This document shows positions 52,486 to 63,983 of a stretch of DNA of 64,000 bases, piece after piece. Made by a program: the position numbers and the translations under genes. Source of the DNA: Biomaibacter acetigenes (GTDB lineage Bacteria; Bacillota; Thermosediminibacteria; Thermosediminibacterales; Tepidanaerobacteraceae); the NCBI RefSeq assembly GCF_003691585.1, contig NZ_CP033169.1, positions 1,364,001 to 1,428,000 of the forward strand, written 5' to 3'. The first letter of the stretch is position 1, and each line of letters opens with the position of its first letter. The notes beneath the pieces are model-generated. The model ran no database searches and was not told where the DNA came from. It saw only the letters and a list, made by a program, of their open reading frames with translations.

Positions 52486-53135
52486 ATGACCCTGGCTCCT
52501 ATTGAAATCCAAAAAAGGAATTTCACCGTTCTTTTAGAGGGTATAATGAGGAAGAAGTTAAAAGCTTTCTTGAAAAGATTTCAATGGACTATGAAAAAAT
52601 TTATAAACAAAACCAGGATTTAAAAGAAGAAATAAAGCACTTACAGGAAAAATTGCAGGAATACAAGGATATGGAATCAACACTGAAAAATACCCTGATA
52701 CTGGCTGAAAAAACAGCGGAGGATACCAGAAGAAATGCATTGAAAGAAAAAGAAATAATCCTCAAAGAAGCACTGGCCAAGGCCGGTAAGTTAGTAGACA
52801 GGGCGGAGCAAAGGTATGTGTCGTTAAATAACCAGTATGAAGAACTTCGAAGGCATTTCAGTTTATTCAAGACAAGATTCTCTAACTTTTTACAATCCCA
52901 GATCGAGATTGTAAACTCCTGCGAACTGAATGAGATGGCGGAAGACCGGTATCTGTTTGATTCATTTAGACAGGCCGCCGCCGGCTGTGATGAAGAAATT
53001 AAAAAAGAATATGAATCGGATAGGGAGAATGTAGATGATACGAATGTTAGTGAAGAAGCTCATGAAAACCCGGATGATATAGCAGCCCAAGACACATCGG
53101 AAGAATCCGATTCAAAGGATAATGAGTCGGAGTAA
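52486..53135 (+). pseudogene. divIVA: Cell division initiation protein DivIVA, interrupted by a one-base frameshift
   Basis: DivIVA senses curved membrane at septa and poles. ATG 52486 follows AAGGAGATG and encodes MTLAPIEIQK, then the frame is lost at a run of six A (52511-52516). One more A gives KKEFHRSFRGYNEEEVKSFLEKI, the canonical membrane-binding N-terminal domain, which continues into the frame ending at 53135 with a long coiled coil (residues about 35-140) and an acidic tail. Restored length is about 216 residues. Without the repair the open frame would begin at 52584 and lack the lipid-binding domain. The tail (SDRENVDDTNVSEEAHE type) is rich in acidic residues. Confidence 0.9.
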
Positions 53136-53152
53136 AAAAGGAGCCGTGTAAT

Positions 53153-53404
53153 ATGCCGGGAGAAAAGCGCATATCTGTAATTGGAATTATTGTAACTAAC
53201 CGGGAAAAATCGGCAGAAAAGGTCAATGATATACTTTCCACATACGGGCAGTACATAATTGGTCGGATGGGGATTCCCTATCGTGAAAAGGGCATCTCGG
53301 TCATAGCATTGATTGTTGACGCTTCCACCGATGAGCTGGGGGCCCTCACAGGCCGGTTGGGAAGCATACCCGGCGTAAAAGTTAAATCTGCCGTTACCGC
53401 ATGA
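53153..53404 (+). CDS. TM1266-family putative iron-only hydrogenase system regulator
   Basis: An 83-residue ferredoxin-like-fold protein of the TM1266 family, named for its neighbourhood with iron-only hydrogenase genes. The pattern RISVIGIIVTNREKSAEKVNDILSTYGQYIIGRMGIPYREKGISVIALIVDAS is characteristic. There are no hydrogenase genes here; it follows divIVA by 17 bases. ATG 53153 with AAAGGAGCC upstream. The true function of the family is not established. Confidence 0.88.
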   Translation: MPGEKRISVIGIIVTNREKSAEKVNDILSTYGQYIIGRMGIPYREKGISVIALIVDASTDELGALTGRLGSIPGVKVKSAVTA

Positions 53405-53467
53405 CAAAAATGTATGACGGGAAGAATAAATAGGAGTCTGTTGGATAAATTAATTCTGGGGGAAAAC

Positions 53468-53764
53468 ATGAGCGAGGAAAAATTGATGAGGCACCTGTAC
53501 CAAAAACTTGATGACCTGTCGGTACAGATAGAAAAATTGAATCTAACCGAATATCTTGAACTCCTCCGCAATCCCAGGCGACTGTTATATGTCAATTTTT
53601 TGGGTGGTGTAGCCCGTGGTTTTGGAATGGCCATCGGATTCACCCTTTTGGGGGCGCTGGTAATATATATATTGCAGCGCCTGGTTATTTTAAGGCTTCC
53701 CTTTATAGGTGATTTCATTGCGGACATTATAAGAATAGTACAAAAGGAATTGGCGACTAAATAG
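53468..53764 (+). CDS. DUF5665 domain-containing membrane protein
   Basis: About 98 residues from ATG 53468 with a central hydrophobic segment (GMAIGFTLLGALVIYIL) and a conserved part NLTEYLELLRNPRRLLYVNFLGGVARG, matching DUF5665. The start is uncertain: TTG 53441 (AGGAG 4-5 bases upstream) and ATG 53414 are in frame, and 53468 has only GGGG before it. Function unknown; it is common in Clostridia near division and spore genes. It is followed by yteA 36 bases downstream. Confidence 0.8.
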   Translation: MSEEKLMRHLYQKLDDLSVQIEKLNLTEYLELLRNPRRLLYVNFLGGVARGFGMAIGFTLLGALVIYILQRLVILRLPFIGDFIADIIRIVQKELATK

Positions 53765-53800
53765 TCAATAGGACAAAAGCGGCTTAAGGAGGCTTTGCCT

Positions 53801-54442
53801 TTGACAGACTTTCAACATTTCAAAACCAAGCTGGAAGGATTGAAAAAGCAACTGGAAGACGAGATGCAGGTGTTAATTCAGAGGGGGTCAGAGCCGTTAA
53901 AGGAGTCTGTAGGGGAACTTTCCAGTTATGACAATCACACATCGGACCTGGGGGCGGAAATCTTCGAAAGAGAGAAGGACCTGGGTTTAAAGGATAACAC
54001 AAAAATCCTGCTGATGAAAGTCAATCATGCTCTGGATAAAATCAGGGACGGGACATATGGAATATGTGAAAGGTGCGGAAAACCCATAGATAAAGAAAGG
54101 CTGGAAGCGGTCCCGTATACCACTTTTTGCATAGAATGTAAAAAAGAAGAAGAAAAACCGGATGATCCACGCTCAAGACCACTGGAAGAAGACATTCTGA
54201 AATACCCCTTCGGCAGAAGTTTCCTGGATGACACCGACCAAAACCAGTATGATGGAGAAGATGCCTGGCAGGATGTGGCACGCTACGGAACTGCCAATAC
54301 CCCCCAGGATGAACCGGGAGCGGTGGATTACACCGAGACCTATGTGGATGGAAATGAAAAAAGGGGTATTGTGGAAAGAGGAGATATGATTATTGATGAA
54401 GAGGACCCCGATGAGGATGACAAAAACGAGCTTGGGGAATAA
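53801..54442 (+). CDS. yteA: YteA family sporulation protein (TraR/DksA-type C4 zinc finger)
   Basis: Protein of 213 residues with a DksA/TraR fold: coiled-coil N-terminal part (KTKLEGLKKQLEDEMQVL), a C4 zinc finger CERCGKPIDKERLEAVPYTTFCIEC near residues 95-119, and an acidic C-terminus. It fits the YteA family, annotated as sporulation-associated; members may act on RNA polymerase like DksA, though this is unproven. Start TTG 53801 is 8 bases after AAGGAGG; TTG 53795 would be too close. A terminator follows directly. Confidence 0.9.
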   Translation: MTDFQHFKTKLEGLKKQLEDEMQVLIQRGSEPLKESVGELSSYDNHTSDLGAEIFEREKDLGLKDNTKILLMKVNHALDKIRDGTYGICERCGKPIDKERLEAVPYTTFCIECKKEEEKPDDPRSRPLEEDILKYPFGRSFLDDTDQNQYDGEDAWQDVARYGTANTPQDEPGAVDYTETYVDGNEKRGIVERGDMIIDEEDPDEDDKNELGE

Positions 54443-54468
54443 AAATGCCTTCAAAAGGCATTTTTTTT
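54443..54468 (+). terminator. Rho-independent terminator after yteA
   Basis: Stem AAATGCCTT / AAGGCATTT with a loop of a few bases (54443-54463), then T residues to 54468. Confidence 0.9.
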
Positions 54469-54483
54469 ACAGCAGTATTCTGA

Positions 54484-54489
54484 TATAAT
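54484..54489 (+). promoter_or_regulatory. Extended -10 promoter element for lspA
   Basis: TGATATAAT gives a perfect TATAAT (54484-54489) with the TG extension at 54481-54482; no good -35 at 17 bases. It lies 32 bases before the lspA start. Confidence 0.5.
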
Positions 54490-54520
54490 AAAATGAATAA
54501 CCGATATGGAGGTGCGAATT

Positions 54521-54985
54521 TTGGATGTGATATTCTACGGGCTTTTGGTACTTGCGGCCGATCAACTATCCAAATATATAATCCGGGCGAACATGGAACC
54601 CCATGAGTCCCTTCCGATAATCAAAGGCATTTTTCACATTACATATGTACAAAATACCGGAGCGGCCTTCAGTATTCTGCAGGGTAAAACTTATTTTTTC
54701 ACCATAGTTTCCCTTGCAATTATTTTAGCTATAATTTTCTTTTTAAGAAAAGTTCCCCCCGAAAAAAGGCTTTTAAGGTTTGTTATGGCTCTGGTGTTGG
54801 GCGGGGCTGCGGGAAATTTAATAGACCGCTTCAGATTCGGATATGTGGTGGATTTTTTTGATTTCAGGATATGGCCGGTTTTCAATATTGCGGATTCGGC
54901 TATTGTGGTGGGAGTTATAATTCTGGCATATTTGATAGCCTTCGATCCCGGATTTTCCGGGCAATACGGAAAGAGCGGGAGGTAA
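54521..54985 (+). CDS. lspA: Lipoprotein signal peptidase LspA (signal peptidase II)
   Basis: Aspartic membrane protease cleaving prolipoprotein signal peptides. About 154 residues with four membrane segments. Family motifs are AADQLSKYII, VQNTGAAFSIL, the first catalytic aspartate in GNLIDRFRFG and the second in FNIADSAIV. TTG 54521 follows GGAGGTG by 7 bases; the frame opens at 54506 but that start precedes the ribosome binding site. rluD begins 5 bases after the stop, the usual Firmicutes pair. Confidence 0.96.
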   Translation: MDVIFYGLLVLAADQLSKYIIRANMEPHESLPIIKGIFHITYVQNTGAAFSILQGKTYFFTIVSLAIILAIIFFLRKVPPEKRLLRFVMALVLGGAAGNLIDRFRFGYVVDFFDFRIWPVFNIADSAIVVGVIILAYLIAFDPGFSGQYGKSGR

Positions 54986-54990
54986 ACAAT

Positions 54991-58204
<3,214 letters not shown>

Positions 58205-58223
58205 TTCCAATCCTCCCGATAAA

Positions 58224-58247
58224 TTTATGATATTAGTATATCATAAA
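58224..58247 (-). promoter_or_regulatory. 24-bp palindrome upstream of rqcH
   Basis: TTTATGATAT (58224-58233), spacer TAGT, ATATCATAAA (58238-58247): a perfect 10-bp inverted repeat. On the minus strand it overlaps a possible -10 (TATACT) for rqcH and could be an operator or a 5' UTR hairpin. Confidence 0.5.
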
Positions 58248-58289
58248 GCAGCAAAAAATTAGAAGGATTATAATAACTTGATAAATTTG

Positions 58290-58318
58290 TTGTTTAAAAC
58301 CCATTTAGATGGTATAAT
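58290..58318 (+). promoter_or_regulatory. SigA promoter of the yicC-remA-gmk-rpoZ-coaBC-priA operon
   Basis: TTGTTT (58290-58295), 17 bases, TATAAT (58313-58318), leaving a leader of about 105 bases before yicC in which I see no strong structure. Confidence 0.8.
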
Positions 58319-58430
58319 ATTTTTAACGATTTTGGAAGAAAATGCGAGGGTGGTCTTGAAACATGAAGTTTACATGAATGAATAGACCGGAAAACCATTT
58401 TTTTAGTTAATTCGAAGGAAAGGATTTTTT

Positions 58431-59303
58431 ATGATCAGAAGCATGACTGGTTATGGCCGTGGAGAACAATCAGGAAAAATTTCCTGGGTAGTTGAGATTA
58501 GATCTGTAAACCACAGGTTTCTTGAAATTTTTGTGAAGCTGCCGAGAACCTGGCTTCTCCTGGAGGAAAAAATAAAAAGTTTCATTAAGGGGAAAATATC
58601 AAGGGGCAGGGTAGATGTTTTTGTGAATTTATCCTGTGAAAACTTTCCCATGAATATAAAAATTGACAAATCCGCCGTCAGGAACTATTATAATAAATTG
58701 ATGGAAATAAAACAGGAGACGGGGTTTGAAGGGCCTGTTTCGCTTTCTCTGTTATCAATGATGCCGGACCTGTTTTCCATTGAAGAAGAAATGCCCCAGG
58801 AACAGGAATTGTGGGAAATGTTAGAACCTGCTCTGGATTTGGCGGTAAAAAATATGATAATCATGAGAGAAAGGGAAGGAGAAAACCTCTGGCATGATAT
58901 CGTCACGAGGCTTGATTTAATCGATGGCAAGGTGGATTTCATCGGTGAAAGAACCGATATGGTGGTTGAGGAATATAGAAAAAGGCTTGCCCAAGATGTG
59001 GAGCGGGTTTTGAAAGATGTTACCCTGGAACGAGATAGGATAGAGACTGAAGTGGTGTTTTTTGCGGAAAGATCAAATATAACAGAGGAGTTAATAAGAT
59101 TAAAGAGTCATATCAGGCAGATGAAGAACCTTGAACAGGCCAATGATTCCGTAGGTAAAAAAGCGGATTTTATAATTCAGGAAATGTATCGCGAGGCTAA
59201 TACAATAGCTTCAAAGTCTTCGGACTATGACATATCCAAGGAAATAATAGAAATAAAAAGTGAACTGGAAAAAATTAGGGAACAAGTACAGAATATAGAG
59301 TAA
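58431..59303 (+). CDS. yicC: YicC/YloC family endoribonuclease
   Basis: Protein of 290 residues in the YicC family, shown in some bacteria to be an endoribonuclease affecting small-RNA turnover. The N-terminal [13 protein letters not shown] and the segment [13 protein letters not shown] are family hallmarks, with the C-terminal DUF1732 part ([22 protein letters not shown]). ATG 58431 follows AAGGAAAGGA. It heads the operon with remA and gmk, the standard Firmicutes order yloC-remA-gmk-rpoZ-coaBC-priA. Confidence 0.94.
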   Translation: MIRSMTGYGRGEQSGKISWVVEIRSVNHRFLEIFVKLPRTWLLLEEKIKSFIKGKISRGRVDVFVNLSCENFPMNIKIDKSAVRNYYNKLMEIKQETGFEGPVSLSLLSMMPDLFSIEEEMPQEQELWEMLEPALDLAVKNMIIMREREGENLWHDIVTRLDLIDGKVDFIGERTDMVVEEYRKRLAQDVERVLKDVTLERDRIETEVVFFAERSNITEELIRLKSHIRQMKNLEQANDSVGKKADFIIQEMYREANTIASKSSDYDISKEIIEIKSELEKIREQVQNIE

Positions 59304-59322
59304 AAAATCAGGAGGGAATTGT

Positions 59323-59619
59323 GTGGAGATAAAACTTGTAAATATCGGATTTGGCAACATTGTTTCGGCAAACCGTATAATCGCCATTGTAAGCCCCGAA
59401 TCAGCCCCCATAAAGCGGATTATTCAAGAAGCCAGAGACAGGGGAATGCTCATCGATGCCACTTATGGCAGGAGGACTCGCGCTGTAATTATAACCGACA
59501 GTGATCATGTTATTCTGTCGGCAGTGCAGCCCGAAACAGTGGCGCACAGGCTGGATGAGTCTGATCGTGATGAACTTGAAAGGGATAGCGAAACCGAGGA
59601 AGAATTTGTAGAGGAATAG
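59323..59619 (+). CDS. remA: Extracellular matrix regulator RemA (DUF370)
   Basis: DNA-binding protein of 98 residues, DUF370 family. In B. subtilis RemA activates extracellular matrix genes by binding direct repeats. The conserved segment is [28 protein letters not shown], followed by [20 protein letters not shown]; the acidic tail ([15 protein letters not shown]) is slightly longer than in Bacillus. GTG 59323 follows AGGAGGGA. It lies between yicC and gmk as in other spore formers. Confidence 0.94.
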   Translation: MEIKLVNIGFGNIVSANRIIAIVSPESAPIKRIIQEARDRGMLIDATYGRRTRAVIITDSDHVILSAVQPETVAHRLDESDRDELERDSETEEEFVEE

Positions 59620-59630
59620 GAAGGTTTTTT

Positions 59631-60251
59631 ATGAAACGTCAGGGTATGTTGATCGTTGTCTCTGGACCATCCGGTGCGGGAAAGGGAACATTGTGCAACT
59701 TATTGTTAAAAAGGGATAGAAACCTTACACTGTCGGTATCTGTTACAACAAGACTTCCTCGGGAAGGTGAAAAAGAAGGAGTGAATTACTTTTTCACCAG
59801 TGTCGATGATTTCCAGCGGAAAATAAGAAATAATGAGTTTCTTGAATGGGCCATAGTTTACAATAATTATTACGGCACACCAAGGGAATTTGTGGAAAAA
59901 CAAATAGAAGATGGCAGGGACGTCATCCTGGAAATAGATATACAGGGTGCCGCCCAGGTTAAAAAAAATTATCCCGAAGCTGTTTTTATATTTATCCTTC
60001 CTCCGGATCTTGAAGAATTAAAGAGCCGTATAATAAAGAGAGGCAGTGAAACCGTAGATTCCTTTAATCTCCGCATGAAAAGCGCCAGGGAAGAGTTAAA
60101 GGCGATTTTTATGTATGATTATGCCGTGCTCAATGACAACCTGGAGAGCGCGCTGTTGAAAATGCAATATATAGTTTGCGCCGAGAGGTGCAGGGTGTCT
60201 AGAAATAAAAATTTGCTTGAGTTTATTGATGGGAGGGAAGAGTTTTTATGA
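59631..60251 (+). CDS. gmk: Guanylate kinase
   Basis: Phosphorylates GMP to GDP using ATP. The P-loop GPSGAGKGTL is near residues 11-20; the GMP-binding region follows (TTRLPREGEKEGVNYFFTS, ILEIDIQGAAQVK). The length of 206 residues is standard. The stop overlaps the rpoZ start by 4 bases, coupling the two genes. Confidence 0.98.
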   Translation: MKRQGMLIVVSGPSGAGKGTLCNLLLKRDRNLTLSVSVTTRLPREGEKEGVNYFFTSVDDFQRKIRNNEFLEWAIVYNNYYGTPREFVEKQIEDGRDVILEIDIQGAAQVKKNYPEAVFIFILPPDLEELKSRIIKRGSETVDSFNLRMKSAREELKAIFMYDYAVLNDNLESALLKMQYIVCAERCRVSRNKNLLEFIDGREEFL

Positions 60252-60454
60252 TGTATCCATCCATAGATTCCCTTAGCAGAAAATATGACAGCAGGTACAC
60301 CATTGCCGTGGCGGCAGCAAAAAGAGCTCGTCAATTGGTGGAAGGGGCTCAAAAACTTGTGGATGTAAAAACTACAAAACCTGTATCCATAGCTTTGTTT
60401 GAGCTAGATGCAGAAAAAATAAGAATAGAAAGGCCTAAAGCCGGAATCAAGTGA
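60248..60454 (+). CDS. rpoZ: DNA-directed RNA polymerase omega subunit
   Basis: Small RNA polymerase subunit that assists assembly of the beta' subunit, 68 residues (67 if the second ATG is used). The conserved sequence is PSIDSLSRKYDSRYTIAVAAAKRARQL, then KPVSIALFELDAEKIRIE near the C-terminus. ATG 60248 overlaps the gmk stop; ATG 60251 is an alternative. Located in its usual place between gmk and coaBC. Confidence 0.95.
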   Translation: MMYPSIDSLSRKYDSRYTIAVAAAKRARQLVEGAQKLVDVKTTKPVSIALFELDAEKIRIERPKAGIK

Positions 60455-60466
60455 TGAGGTGTTTTC

Positions 60467-61663
60467 ATGTTAGAAGGTAAATTTGTGGTTTTAGGGGTTA
60501 CAGGCAGCATAGCCGCCTATAAATCTGTCGAACTGGTTAGATTATTGAAAAAGCGGGGAGCTTTGGTCCAGGTCATAATGACAAAATCTGCCTGTGAGTT
60601 TATCAAACCCCTGACCTTCCAGGTTCTCTCGCAGAACCAGGTTATTTGCGACATGTTCCGGGAACCATCTCATTGGGAAGTGGAACATGTGGCACTGGCC
60701 GACCGCGCGGACCTGTTTCTTGTCGCACCGGCCACCGCCAATATTATCGCCAAAATCGCCGCCGGTATCGCCGATGATATGCTTACCGCCACAATTCTCG
60801 CCACCAGGGCAAGAGTAGTGGTGGTGCCGGCCATGAATGTCCACATGTATGAACATCCTATAACTCAAAAAAACATCCGGAGTCTAAAGGAATCGGGAAT
60901 TGAAGTTATAGAACCGGCCGAAGGACTCCTAGCCTGCGGTTACTCCGGCAGGGGAAGATTCCCCGAACCGGTAGACATCGTAAATACTGTAGACCGATTA
61001 ATAGGAAAGGCACCGGATTTGAAAGGCAGAACAATCCTGATAACGGCTGGTCCTACCCGGGAACCGCTGGACCCTGTAAGGTTCATATCAAACCACTCAT
61101 CCGGCAAAATGGGGTATGCTCTGGCACGCCAAGCTACTCTAAGAGGAGCTCAGGTCGTACTAATTTCCGGCCCGACCAATATTGAGCCTCCAGTCGGGCT
61201 TTATAAATTTATACCTGTGGAAACGGCTCTTGAAATGGAAAAAGCTGTTCTGGATAACTTTAACCAGGCTCAGGTAGTAATTAAAGCGGCAGCGGTAGCT
61301 GATTTCAGGCCCAAAAAATATAATCTGGGGAAAATCAAAAAGCAGGACGGCGGGATGGTAATTGAACTGGTAAAGAATCCGGATATTCTCCAGGAATTGG
61401 GACAGAAAAAACAGCAACAGGTGTTGGTGGGGTTTGCCGCCGAAACCGATGAACCGGAGAAAAACGCTGTGGATAAGTTGAAAAGAAAAAATCTGGACTT
61501 TATTGTGTTGAATGATATCACACAGGAGGGCGCAGGTTTCGGCTCAGATACAAATATAGTCAAGATTATATACAGAGATGGAAGAATTGAAGTTTTGCCC
61601 CGAATGTTAAAAAGGGACGTGGCTGATGCTATCCTTGACCGTGTTTTACCGTATTTAAATTGA
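60467..61663 (+). CDS. coaBC: Bifunctional phosphopantothenoylcysteine decarboxylase/phosphopantothenate--cysteine ligase CoaBC
   Basis: Two steps of coenzyme A synthesis. The N-terminal FMN-dependent decarboxylase (CoaC) has GVTGSIAAYKSVELVR, the active-site histidine in SHWEVEHVALA, the PAMNVHMYEHP motif and the substrate-lid cysteine in LACGYSGRGRFPEP. The C-terminal ligase (CoaB) starts near residue 185 with ILITAGPTREPLDPVRFISN and has SSGKMGYALA. The length of 398 residues is normal. ATG 60467 sits 12 bases after rpoZ. Confidence 0.97.
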   Translation: MLEGKFVVLGVTGSIAAYKSVELVRLLKKRGALVQVIMTKSACEFIKPLTFQVLSQNQVICDMFREPSHWEVEHVALADRADLFLVAPATANIIAKIAAGIADDMLTATILATRARVVVVPAMNVHMYEHPITQKNIRSLKESGIEVIEPAEGLLACGYSGRGRFPEPVDIVNTVDRLIGKAPDLKGRTILITAGPTREPLDPVRFISNHSSGKMGYALARQATLRGAQVVLISGPTNIEPPVGLYKFIPVETALEMEKAVLDNFNQAQVVIKAAAVADFRPKKYNLGKIKKQDGGMVIELVKNPDILQELGQKKQQQVLVGFAAETDEPEKNAVDKLKRKNLDFIVLNDITQEGAGFGSDTNIVKIIYRDGRIEVLPRMLKRDVADAILDRVLPYLN

Positions 61664-61708
61664 AATCGGTAGGGAACGGTCCTTTGTTTTTGAAGGGGGA
61701 GGAGTTTT

Positions 61709-63898
61709 TTGCCAGGTGTAGCCCAGGTAGCCGTTGATGTCAGGCACCCCGACGCTAGAAAAGAATACAGTTATTTGATACCCGACGAACTTATGATCAA
61801 TGTAGGGGATGTGGTCCAGGTACATTTCAACAATTCCAGGGTAAACGGTATAGTTACCGGATTATCTGATGGAAGCGAAGTTTTAATAAATGTAAAGATG
61901 AAATACATCTTAAAAAAGGAATCCATAACACTATCTCCTGATTTTATCGGTTTTTGCAGGAAACTGGCCGAATATTACGGTTCATCATTGATAGATTTTT
62001 TAAAATTGATGCTTCCGCCCCGGGCAAACAAAAAACAGGAAGCTATATACACCGCGGTGGTTACCTGTGAAAACTTGCCTGATAAAGCTGTCAATCAAAA
62101 AAGGGTATGGGAACTTGTTTCAACCTCAGGAGGGCTTTCGGCCCGGGAAATATCTCAAAGAACCGGGCTGCCTGTTTCTTCGGTGCAGGCTGCCTTAACG
62201 GCGCTTATTAAAAAAAATATACTCAGTAAAAGTTACCGGGTTATAGACCGAAAACCGAAGATACCTGCAGGAGAAAGGCGTATGACACCGCTAAACCTTA
62301 CGCAGGACCAGGTATTGGCTTTGAAAAAGATATTTGCCAATCTTGAAAATCAAAGAAAAACCATACTTTTGTACGGTGTAACTGGCAGCGGCAAAACAGA
62401 AATATATATCAGAACCATAGAAAAGGTCCTAAATCAGGGGCAAAAAGCCATTGTGCTGGTTCCCGAAATTTCCCTAACACCTCAGATGCTGGCTATCTTT
62501 CAGACAAGATTTCCCGGAAGGGTAGCCGTTATTCACAGCAGGCTGTCCGCCGGGGAAAGATTTGATGAATGGCATATGATATATAACGGTCAGGCGGATG
62601 TGGTCATAGGAGCTCGGTCCGCCATCTTTGCACCAATAAAAAACCTGGGTCTGATTATAGTGGATGAAGAGCATGAGTCATCTTATAAACAGGCGGAACA
62701 TCCCTATTATGATGCCCGGGCTGCGGCTATTTTCAGGGCCCGGATGCAGAATGCGGCCCTTATATTTGGAAGTGCCACCCCTTCGGTGGAATCCTACTAC
62801 AAAGTGGTTACTGGCGAATACCTGCTTGTAAAAATGACAAAGAGAGCATCCGGTATGCCGCTTCCCGAACTGGAAGTTGTGGATATGAGGGAGGAACTAA
62901 AGGCCGGAAACCGCCACATATTTAGCCGAAAACTTGTTTCAAGCATAAAACAAACTTTGTCTTGCAACCGGCAGGCGATACTTTTTTTGAACCGGCGAGG
63001 ACATTCGACTTTTGTGATATGCCGCGATTGCGGGTTTGTATTGAAATGTCCTCACTGCGATATTTCGCTTACATATCATTTTGATGATAAAAGTGTAAAA
63101 TGTCATTATTGCGGATACCGTGTAAAAGCCCCGGATATCTGCCCCGTTTGCGGCAGCAGCCATATACGTTATTTTGGCGCCGGGACAGAAAAGGTGGAAC
63201 AGGAGGTGTGCCGGCTTTTTCCGGGAGTGAAAGCTCTACGCATAGATGCGGACACGATTTCAAAAAAAGGGTCTCTGGAGCGTATATTATCCAGCTTCAG
63301 GAAGGGAGATGCCCAGATTTTAATAGGCACCCAAACCGTAGCCAAGGGTCTTGATTTCCCGAAAGTATCCCTTGTAAGTGTTATAACTGCCGACACAGCT
63401 CTTAATATGCCTGATTTCAGGGCCGGGGAGAGGACTTTTCAACTGATTACCCAGGTGGCAGGCAGGGCGGGAAGGGCGGATTTTCCCGGAAAAGTTCTGG
63501 TCCAAACATACTGCCCCGAGTCTTTTGCCATAAAAGCAGCATGTGAAAAGGGCATTACAAAATTTTACCGGGAAGAATTAAAAAACAGACAAAAATCCAA
63601 CTATCCACCCTTTTGTCACCTGTTAAATATAACATTAACCGGTTCTAAACAGGATATGGTGGAGAAAAACGCTACGGAAGTTAAAAATATGTTGTGTGAA
63701 ATTACGGAAGGTGGCCTGGAGATATATGGCCCTGCTCCGGCTCCGCGATACCGCGTAAAAGACAATTACCGCTATCATGTACTATTAAAGAGCAAGAAAG
63801 TGGAAACATTAATTAAAGTTGAGGAATCTTTGAAAGCCATGAAAAAACAGCGAGACATCAAAATCGCGTGGGATATGGACCCGCAAGATTTATTATAA
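61709..63898 (+). CDS. priA: Primosomal protein N' (replication restart helicase PriA)
   Basis: 3'-to-5' DNA helicase that reloads the replisome at stalled forks. It has the N-terminal 3'BD domain, a winged-helix part, Walker A GVTGSGKTE, Walker B box DEEH (IIVDEEHESSYKQ), the zinc-binding insertion with eight cysteines (CRDCG, CPHC, CHYCGY, CPVCG), and helicase motifs V-VI (LIGTQTVAKGLDFP, QLITQVAGRAGR). 729 residues. Start TTG 61709 follows GGGGGAGGAG. It ends the operon here; def and fmt, often next, would be beyond the window if present. Confidence 0.97.
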   Translation: MPGVAQVAVDVRHPDARKEYSYLIPDELMINVGDVVQVHFNNSRVNGIVTGLSDGSEVLINVKMKYILKKESITLSPDFIGFCRKLAEYYGSSLIDFLKLMLPPRANKKQEAIYTAVVTCENLPDKAVNQKRVWELVSTSGGLSAREISQRTGLPVSSVQAALTALIKKNILSKSYRVIDRKPKIPAGERRMTPLNLTQDQVLALKKIFANLENQRKTILLYGVTGSGKTEIYIRTIEKVLNQGQKAIVLVPEISLTPQMLAIFQTRFPGRVAVIHSRLSAGERFDEWHMIYNGQADVVIGARSAIFAPIKNLGLIIVDEEHESSYKQAEHPYYDARAAAIFRARMQNAALIFGSATPSVESYYKVVTGEYLLVKMTKRASGMPLPELEVVDMREELKAGNRHIFSRKLVSSIKQTLSCNRQAILFLNRRGHSTFVICRDCGFVLKCPHCDISLTYHFDDKSVKCHYCGYRVKAPDICPVCGSSHIRYFGAGTEKVEQEVCRLFPGVKALRIDADTISKKGSLERILSSFRKGDAQILIGTQTVAKGLDFPKVSLVSVITADTALNMPDFRAGERTFQLITQVAGRAGRADFPGKVLVQTYCPESFAIKAACEKGITKFYREELKNRQKSNYPPFCHLLNITLTGSKQDMVEKNATEVKNMLCEITEGGLEIYGPAPAPRYRVKDNYRYHVLLKSKKVETLIKVEESLKAMKKQRDIKIAWDMDPQDLL

Positions 63899-63983
63899 CG
63901 AGGCGAAAAGATGTCCCCCACCTCTGCAGGTGGCGGGTGCCAATTTGTTTTTCAGGCGACGGGTCATAATCTCACGCCTCGTT
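63897..63983 (+). other. Unassigned structured element after priA
   Basis: AACGAGGCG (63897-63905) and CGCCTCGTT (63975-63983) form a 9-bp outer inverted repeat around about 69 bases. Inside, CCACCT-CTGC-AGGTGG (63918-63933) is a perfect hairpin. CAAC-GATGT-GTTG follows at 63985-63997. There is no T tract, so it is not a standard terminator. It may be a structured RNA, or the end of a mobile element or repeat cut by the window edge. Confidence 0.5.

Noticed and set aside
7190-52520. Programmed ribosomal frameshifting as the explanation for the four split genes
   Set aside because: No standard X-XXY-YYZ heptamer in the needed frame, no downstream stimulatory stem recognised, and no known precedent for these four genes; simple indels explain them better, though homopolymer slippage is kept as an alternative in the findings.
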